NCBI GenBank assembly: GCA_937927945.1
Contig: CALEYW010000029.1
Span: 1-5,361 of the forward strand
From: an uncultured candidate division WPS-2 bacterium
GTDB taxonomy: Bacteria; Vulcanimicrobiota; Vulcanimicrobiia; Vulcanimicrobiales; Vulcanimicrobiaceae
Direction: 5' to 3'
Length of the DNA stretch: 5,361 bases
Position 1 is the first letter of the stretch. Every line of letters begins with the position of its first letter. The notes under the pieces were generated by a model, which did not search any database, was not told the DNA's origin, and saw only the letters and a program-made list of their open reading frames with translations. Shown piece after piece: positions 1-5,361 of the stretch. Both the position numbers and the translations under genes were made by a program.

Positions 1-14
1 ACGTCCGGTGGTGT

Positions 15-54
15 GGGAGGACGGGGGCGGTGACGCCCCCTCCTACCCGATTTT
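15..54 (+). terminator. Rho-independent terminator of a gene upstream of the window
   Basis: A long GC-rich inverted repeat is seen. GGGAGGA (15-21) pairs with TCCT (41-44) and CCC (46-48), and GGGGGCG (23-29) pairs perfectly with CGCCCCC (34-40). C22 and A45 are single-base bulges. The loop is GTGA, a GNRA-type tetraloop. TTTT follows at 51-54, so the arrangement is that of an intrinsic terminator read on the + strand. No coding sequence for that upstream gene is visible in the first 14 bases. The hairpin also lies just beyond the stop of the leftward gene (64-864) and may stop transcription there too, but no T-run follows it on the - strand. Confidence 0.75.
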
Positions 55-63
55 GCCGCCCTC

Positions 64-864
64 TCACGGATCTGAGTCGTTCAGAGGCCTTCTGAAGTAC
101 GACGTGACGTCGAAAAAGAACGCGCGTTTCGAGCCGTTGGACGGGCACGTCGCCTCCAGCACGTCGTAGGCGCGCCCGTTGCTTTGGTGCACGGAGCGCG
201 TGCCGATTCGCCAAGCGGTATTTGCGTCGCACGGGTGATAGCGCAGGTAGACGTACTCCCAGGAGACGCCGTCGCGATCGTTCGTCTGCGCGTCGAGGAT
301 GGCGGATTGTTCGCTATCGCCCAGCGGCTCGGCGAACGGGGTCGCGCCGGGGAGGTGCGGCCCGTCGTTCGACGCGTCGGTGAACCACGCGTCGGCGACG
401 ACGCGGCCGCTGCTGAACCGGTAGTCGGCGACGATGCCGTGCCGGAGGTCCACCCGGTCGATCAAGTGGATCGCACCGTCGCGATCCGTCGAGCGCTGCG
501 CGGTCCGGTGTTTGAGCGCGACCTCTTCAATCGTGCTGCCGAGCACGACGCCGCTCGGATCGGCTTCGACCGACGTGATGGACGCCGTGACCGGCGCATC
601 GGTAAACGCCTCGATTCCCGTGACGGCGCCGCGCCGCTCGCTGACGATCAAAAAGATCGGCGGGCCGCTCGCCAGCCGAAACCTCGCCTTGCGCTCGGTC
701 GGTATCGAAGCCTCAACCCGCAGCGGGTCGCCGAGCTGCTGCCGGTAGGTCACGACCGGCGTCCCGAAACTCACCCCGAACCAGCGCGGGCCGGCTTCGG
801 CGCCGCCGAGCGCCGGCTCCCCGGTGACGGCCAAGACGGTCGAGAGGATGGCGACGGCCAGCAT
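64..864 (-). CDS. Secreted hypothetical protein, possible tandem BamE/SmpA-like modules
   Basis: This 266-aa protein is not a family I can name. It starts with a hydrophobic segment (residues 2-14) followed by small residues and a possible AEA signal-peptidase site near residue 24, so it is probably exported. Two similar stretches follow. Around 30-50 there is GVSFGTPV, then LGDP; around 105-118 there is GVVLGST, then EEV. The pattern of glycine, small residue, V and later LG-P recalls the BamE/SmpA-type fold, but that is inference. The C-terminal part has two cysteines (212 and 240) that could form a disulfide outside the cytoplasm. The open frame runs upstream to 1080, but that part covers the promoter region and reads like non-coding sequence. 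The ATG at 864 is chosen because the signal-peptide core starts there. A TTG at 894 would add MRPLRVNYRS, a positive n-region, and is the main alternative. No good ribosome binding site is seen for either. The gene is divergent from dnaK. Confidence 0.72.
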   Translation of the reverse strand: MLAVAILSTVLAVTGEPALGGAEAGPRWFGVSFGTPVVTYRQQLGDPLRVEASIPTERKARFRLASGPPIFLIVSERRGAVTGIEAFTDAPVTASITSVEADPSGVVLGSTIEEVALKHRTAQRSTDRDGAIHLIDRVDLRHGIVADYRFSSGRVVADAWFTDASNDGPHLPGATPFAEPLGDSEQSAILDAQTNDRDGVSWEYVYLRYHPCDANTAWRIGTRSVHQSNGRAYDVLEATCPSNGSKRAFFFDVTSYFRRPLNDSDP

Positions 865-890
865 GCTTCGATAGTTGACCCGGAGCGGCC

Positions 891-905
891 GCAACCATTG
901 TGCCA
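891..905 (-). promoter_or_regulatory. Sigma-54-like -24/-12 promoter candidate for the secreted protein gene
   Basis: Read on the - strand this is TGGCACAATGGTTGC. It matches the established sigma-54 consensus TGGCACG-N4-TTGC at every fixed position except one (A instead of G after TGGCAC). The spacing between the GG and GC elements is correct. Transcription would start near 879-880 and leave a leader of about 15 bases before the ATG at 864. No sigma-54 gene or enhancer-binding protein is visible in the window, so use of the site is inference. Confidence 0.4.
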
Positions 906-930
906 GAAAAAGTGTCACAACCGACAGAGT

Positions 931-959
931 GGAACAAGCATACCCGGGCGGCGTATGAT
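931..959 (+). promoter_or_regulatory. Candidate dnaK operon promoter
   Basis: TATGAT at 954-959 matches the -10 consensus TATAAT at five of six positions. Seventeen bases upstream, GGAACA (931-936) is a weak -35, three of six against TTGACA. Transcription would start near 966 and give a leader of about 120 bases before the dnaK ATG at 1086. This is the best vegetative-type promoter I could find in the divergent region. I saw no sigma-32-type promoter (CTTGAA with CCCCAT). Confidence 0.4.
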
Positions 960-963
960 ACGC
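951..963 (+). promoter_or_regulatory. Perfect palindrome over the dnaK -10 box, putative operator
   Basis: GCGTATGATACGC is a perfect 6-1-6 inverted repeat. It contains the whole candidate -10 TATGAT. A protein dimer bound here would block polymerase, which suggests a repressor operator for the chaperone operon. It does not match CIRCE (HrcA, TTAGCACTC-N9-GAGTGCTAA) or HAIR (HspR, CTTGAGT-N7-ACTCAAG). The regulator is unknown and none is encoded in the window. Confidence 0.35.
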
Positions 964-1085
964 AGTGGCGCCGATCGGGTGAGCGGCGAGTTCCAACCCC
1001 TTGAGCGACGGTAAGCGGCAAGGCCCGAGCGGATATCCTCCGTGACGGCTGGTCCACGACGCTCGGAAAGCGAGAAACACAACAC

Positions 1086-2939
<1,854 letters not shown>

Positions 2940-2946
2940 CGCTCCC

Positions 2947-3483
2947 GTGAATGACGACGCCGCGACCAGCGCGACTGCGGCCGACGCGGTCGCGCCGAAC
3001 GGCACGGCGGTGCAGAACGGCGGCGAGGGTGACCTCGCCGCCGAACTGATCGCCGCGCGCACCGAAGCGAAAGAGAACTACAACAAGTTCCTCTACGCGA
3101 TGGCCGACTTCGAGAACTACAAGAAGCGCATCGAGCGCGATCTGTCCCGCATCGCGCTGGACGGCCGCAAGACCGTGCTGCGCAAGATGCTGCCGGTTCT
3201 CGACAACCTCGAGCGCGCGCTCGCGTTCGAGGATTCCGACGGCGTGCGCGGCGGGCTGCAAGCGACGCTGCGCATGTTCGAGGCGGTGCTCGCCGGCGAA
3301 AACGTGAAGTCGGTTCCGCTCAAGGGCCTGCCCTTCGATCCGAACCTCGCCGAAGCGATCGCCACCCAGCCCGCGCCCGAAGGCGTCAAAGAGGACACGA
3401 TCCTCGAAGAAGCCCACAAGGCCTATACGATGGGCGACGAGGTCCTGCGCCCCGCGCAAGTCGTCGTCGCCAAGACTCCGTGA
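2947..3483 (+). CDS. grpE: Nucleotide exchange factor GrpE
   Basis: GrpE dimers open the DnaK ATPase domain and release ADP, which resets the chaperone cycle. The protein has 178 aa, normal for the family. Residues 1-28 are Ala/Asn/Gly-rich and probably disordered. The long coiled-coil helix runs from about 29 to 90 (FLYAMADFENYKKRIERD, then LRKMLPVLDNLERAL). The C-terminal beta wing contains the signature GLPFDPNLAEAI (127-138) and YTMGDEVLRPAQVVV (160-174). The signature usually has His where this protein has Ala135 (FDP-x-x-HEA). The start is a GTG 7 bases after the dnaK stop; an ATG at 2951 is out of frame. AAGGAA at 2925-2930, inside the end of dnaK, is the only ribosome-site-like sequence and lies about 16 bases upstream, so coupled translation is likely. 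The TGA stop overlaps the dnaJ start. Confidence 0.96.
   Translation: MNDDAATSATAADAVAPNGTAVQNGGEGDLAAELIAARTEAKENYNKFLYAMADFENYKKRIERDLSRIALDGRKTVLRKMLPVLDNLERALAFEDSDGVRGGLQATLRMFEAVLAGENVKSVPLKGLPFDPNLAEAIATQPAPEGVKEDTILEEAHKAYTMGDEVLRPAQVVVAKTP
3018..3043 (+). other. 11-bp perfect hairpin with GTGA loop inside early grpE
   Basis: CGGCGGCGAGG (3018-3028) is exactly complementary to CCTCGCCGCCG (3033-3043), and the loop is GTGA, a GNRA-type tetraloop. It falls in codons 24-33, in the disordered N-terminal part of GrpE where the protein tolerates most sequences. No T-run follows, so it is not an intrinsic terminator. It could stabilise or punctuate the upstream dnaK message, or slow ribosomes. 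Function is inference; the pairing is seen directly. Confidence 0.6.
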
Positions 3484-4523
3484 ACTACAAAGACTACTAC
3501 GCGACGCTTGGCGTCCCGAAAGGCTCGGCTGAGAAAGACATCAAGAGCGCGTATCGGAAGCTCGCGCGCAAATGGCATCCGGATCAGAATCCGACCAACC
3601 AGCGCGAAGCGGAAGAGAAGTTCAAGGACATTCAGGAGGCGTACGAGGTTCTCGGCGATCCGGAGAAGCGCAAGAAGTACGACGTGCTGGGCTCCGATTG
3701 GCAGAACGCCGCGCGTGAAGCCGAACGCCAGCGCACGTATCGTTCGGCGCAAACTGCGGACTTCGGCAACTTCAGCGGCTTCGGCGGCGCCGGCGCGGGC
3801 AGCCCGGGCGGCCCCGGCGGCCCGAGCGGATTCTCGGATTTCTTCGATATGTTCTTCTCCGGGATCGGCCGCCGCGGCGCGGCCGGCCCGTCGGGGTTCA
3901 GCAGCGTTCAGCAGCGCGGTGAAGACTTGGAATCAACGATCGAGCTAGCACTCCACGACGCGTTCGAGGGCGGCAAGAAAGCCGTCACGCTGCAAGTCGA
4001 GGATCTCTGCCCGCGCTGTCACGGTACGGGAACCGATCGCAGCCGGATCTGCGCCCAGTGCCACGGCACGGGGCGGGTCCGCGAGACGAAGAAGTTCGAC
4101 GTAACGATCCCGCGCGGCGTGCGCGACGGTCAGCGCATCCGGCTCGCGGGTCAAGGGATGAGCGGCGCCGGCGGCGGCCCGCGCGGCGACTTGTACCTCG
4201 TCGTCCATCTCGCCGACGACAAACAGTACGAACGCAAGGGCGACGATCTCTACGTCGATCTCCCGGTCAGCATCTACGATCTGATCTTAGGGTCCGAAGT
4301 ACGGGTCCCGACGATGACCGGCGACGTCACGATGACCGTCCCCGCCGGCACGCAGAACAACAAGATGCTGCGCCTGACCGGCAAAGGGATGCCCAAGCTC
4401 AAAGGCGGCGGCACCGGCGACGAGTACGTCCGCCTCATCGGACAACTCCCGACCAACCTCACCGACAAAGAGCAAAAGCTCTTCCGGGAACTCGCCGGGA
4501 TGCGCAACGGCCAACAGAAATGA
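3480..4523 (+). CDS. dnaJ: DnaJ/Hsp40 co-chaperone with a two-motif (half) zinc finger
   Basis: DnaJ brings unfolded substrates to DnaK and stimulates its ATPase. The 347-aa protein has a J domain (about 4-69) with the essential HPD at 33-35, a Gly/Phe/Pro-rich linker (about 95-140, with DFFDMFF), the C-terminal beta domains and a final helix (LTDKEQKLFRELA). Type I DnaJ has four CxxCxGxG motifs; here only two are present, CPRCHGTG (177-184) and CAQCHGTG (191-198), separated by six residues. The flanks (VEDLC before, RVRETKKFDVTIPRGV after) align with the first and fourth motifs of E. coli DnaJ, so one zinc site could be formed and the second is absent. The start is a GTG in a GTGA overlap with the grpE stop, giving the typical MNYKDYYATLGV N-terminus; no ribosome site is seen. 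Its stop lies in an ATGA overlap with the next gene. It could be called a CbpA-like protein, but its operon place supports the main DnaJ role. Confidence 0.95.
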   Translation: MNYKDYYATLGVPKGSAEKDIKSAYRKLARKWHPDQNPTNQREAEEKFKDIQEAYEVLGDPEKRKKYDVLGSDWQNAAREAERQRTYRSAQTADFGNFSGFGGAGAGSPGGPGGPSGFSDFFDMFFSGIGRRGAAGPSGFSSVQQRGEDLESTIELALHDAFEGGKKAVTLQVEDLCPRCHGTGTDRSRICAQCHGTGRVRETKKFDVTIPRGVRDGQRIRLAGQGMSGAGGGPRGDLYLVVHLADDKQYERKGDDLYVDLPVSIYDLILGSEVRVPTMTGDVTMTVPAGTQNNKMLRLTGKGMPKLKGGGTGDEYVRLIGQLPTNLTDKEQKLFRELAGMRNGQQK

Positions 4524-5286
4524 GGGTCGCGACGTTCGTCGCGGCCCTTCTTCTGTTCGCCGGCGCATTCGTCGAGCCAGCGCACGGCGCCGCGTACGAC
4601 ATCGCAGAACAGGCCGCCGCGTCCGAGCGTCTCGACGTCGCGTGGCAGCGGCTCGCCGCCGGCCGTCCCCGCGAAGCATATCGCACGTTCCGAGCCGAGC
4701 TCACGTATTGGGGAGATTTCTCTCGGCAAAGTCTCGGATACGTCGACGCCGCGCGCGGGATGATGATCGCCGCGATCTTTGCCCGCGACGATGTGCGCAC
4801 CGACGCAGCCTGGCACGTCATCTCCGGCGGTGAGGACACCACCCAGCGCGGTGACGCGCTGGTGTTCGCAGGACGCTGGAACGACGCCTTTCGCGCATAT
4901 TCGCGATGCGACGCAAGACGACGCGATGACCGACCCGCGCCCCGGGCTGCCCGACCGGGTCGTCGCGGCGGGCGTCTCGCGGGCACTGCTCGGCGACTTC
5001 CACGGCGCCATCGCCGCCTGGTCCGCACCAGCGGTCGGCGGCGGCCCCTACGACCTCACCGACATGCAAGTCGCGCTAATCGGTCTCGCCCCGCGCGCGA
5101 CTCGGCGACTGGAACGGCGCCAAGGAAGCACGGCTGCACGCGGCGCGGATCCGACGCAACATCCCACAACTCGCGGAGTTCGAGACCGGCAACCTCACCG
5201 CGCTCGCGATGCTGCACCATTTCCGCGCGCATTTCGCGACGGGCGAAGGCCGATATCACTGGCCCTCCGTCCCGCCGCAGATATAG
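4520..5286 (+). CDS. Secreted TPR-like helical-repeat protein, reading frame broken twice
   Basis: The function is not recognised. The ATG at 4520 overlaps the dnaJ stop (ATGA). Residues 1-23 form a clear signal peptide (MRVATFVAALLLFAGAF, cleavage near AHG-A). Frame A reads well to about 4899 (GRWNDAFRAY). It then becomes Arg-rich nonsense, although it stays open to a TGA at 5354-5356. Good coding sequence continues in the next frame from about 4902 (RDATQDD, then GDFHGAIAAW) to about 5090. It resumes in the third frame from about 5092 (LGDWNGAKEARLHAARI) to TAG at 5284-5286. Dropping one base near 4901 and one C of the CCCC at 5089-5092 gives about 254 continuous residues. The repeated pattern G-(W/F)-x-x-A appears once in each frame (GRWNDA, GDFHGA, GDWNGA), as in TPR repeats, and LAAGRPREAYRTF looks like an earlier unit. 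Either the gene is decaying or the sequence has two indel errors. The last in-operon position suggests an envelope role with no defined partner. Confidence 0.65.
4524..4557 (+). terminator. Terminator-like hairpin directly after dnaJ, overlapping the next gene's start
   Basis: GGGTCGCGAC (4524-4533) pairs with GTCGCGGCCC (4538-4547) over ten pairs, with one G-T wobble and a GTTC loop. A T-rich tail, TTCTTCTGTT (4548-4557), follows. It begins at the first base after the dnaJ TGA. It could end most chaperone-operon transcripts, or act as an attenuator that is opened when ribosomes continue into the overlapping downstream gene, whose signal-peptide codons it occupies. The T tract is interrupted, so termination would be partial. 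Confidence 0.5.
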
Positions 5287-5302
5287 CTCCTCGGCAGCTC
5301 GG

Positions 5303-5334
5303 GTGACTAGTACTACTGTGTTACTAAGTATCAC
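5303..5334 (+). promoter_or_regulatory. Promoter with near-palindromic operator candidate before a further gene
   Basis: The sequence becomes much richer in A and T after the TAG at 5286. GTGACT (5303-5308, four of six against TTGACA) is 17 bases from AAGTAT (5326-5331, three of six against TATAAT). GTGTTACTAAGTATCAC (5318-5334) is an inverted repeat with one mismatched pair around a central A, and it covers the -10. TAGTA at 5308-5312 and TACTA at 5322-5326 are further half-site-like copies. The layout recalls repressor-controlled promoters, for example those of the GntR family, but the regulator is not known. Confidence 0.35.
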
Positions 5335-5352
5335 GCAAAAAAAGAGACTCGC

Positions 5353-5361
5353 GTGAGCCGT
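5353..5361 (+). CDS. Possible start of a further gene, cut by the window end
   Basis: GTG AGC CGT at 5353-5361 could be the first three codons (MSR) of a gene that continues outside the window. A purine-rich AAAGAG at 5341-5346 lies six bases upstream, as expected of a ribosome binding site, and a promoter candidate lies about 20 bases before it. Nothing can be said about the product. Confidence 0.25.

Noticed and set aside
184..1014. 276-codon + strand frame opposite the secreted protein gene
   Set aside because: The Arg/Asp-rich composition is typical of a shadow frame in GC-rich DNA; the - strand gene has a signal peptide and normal composition.
865..1080. N-terminal extension of the left gene up to an ATG at 1080
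   Set aside because: The extra 72 residues span the divergent promoter region, have no recognisable character and would bury the signal peptide.
966..1085. RNA thermometer or sigma-32 promoter in the dnaK leader
   Set aside because: Only short stems are seen (CCTTG/CAAGG at 999-1023, CGCT/AGCG at 1060-1072), none clearly masking a ribosome site, and no CTTGAA/CCCCAT pair is present.
4058..4519. Upstream extension of the frame of the TPR-like gene through dnaJ
   Set aside because: This part is the Arg-rich out-of-frame reading of dnaJ; the gene starts at the ATG in the overlap, with a clear signal peptide.
4274..5011. 245-codon - strand frame opposite the end of dnaJ and the TPR-like gene
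   Set aside because: It crosses the dnaJ C-terminal coding region, has no start signal and looks like a shadow.
4890..5095. Programmed +1 frameshifting in the TPR-like gene
   Set aside because: No slippery stop context or stimulating structure is evident at either junction; two indels or gene decay explain it more simply.

Overview
The window carries a GC-rich bacterial heat-shock chaperone operon, dnaK-grpE-dnaJ, on the + strand. A divergent gene for a secreted protein of unknown function lies on its left, and a coupled secreted helical-repeat (TPR-like) gene with a broken reading frame lies on its right. The organism cannot be named from this sequence. DnaK lacks the block of about 24 residues that proteobacterial DnaKs carry in the first ATPase lobe, so it resembles the Firmicute/Actinobacterial (Terrabacteria) type. 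The order dnaK-grpE-dnaJ also fits that side of the tree. There is no hrcA before the operon and no hspR after dnaJ within view. The reduced DnaJ zinc finger and the family of the left gene suggest a little-cultured high-GC phylum such as Eremiobacterota (WPS-2); this is a low-confidence guess from memory of the families.

Layout. Positions 15-54: strong hairpin plus T-run, the terminator of a + strand gene ending before the window, facing the convergent left gene. Positions 64-864 (-): secreted hypothetical protein of 266 aa. Positions 865-1085: divergent intergenic region with a -24/-12 (sigma-54-like) box facing left and a -10 box inside a perfect 13-bp palindrome facing right. Positions 1086-2939: dnaK. 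Positions 2947-3483: grpE, GTG start, 7 bases after dnaK, with an 11-bp hairpin in its first codons. Positions 3480-4523: dnaJ, GTG start, 4-base overlap with grpE. Positions 4520-5286: secreted TPR-like gene starting in an ATGA overlap with dnaJ; it reads as one protein only if two +1 shifts are corrected. Positions 4524-4557: hairpin plus T-rich tail directly after the dnaJ stop. Positions 5287-5361: an AT-richer stretch with a promoter/operator candidate and a possible GTG start of a further gene at the window edge.

The three chaperone genes form the classical Hsp70 cycle. DnaJ delivers substrate and triggers ATP hydrolysis, DnaK holds the substrate, and GrpE exchanges the nucleotide. Tight spacing and stop-start overlaps imply one mRNA with coupled translation. 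Two hairpins, one early in grpE and one after dnaJ, sit where they could set the DnaK:GrpE:DnaJ ratio and limit read-through into the TPR-like gene. No complete novel defence or mobile system was found. The most unusual points are the two-motif DnaJ zinc finger, the three-frame TPR gene and the regulatory palindromes.
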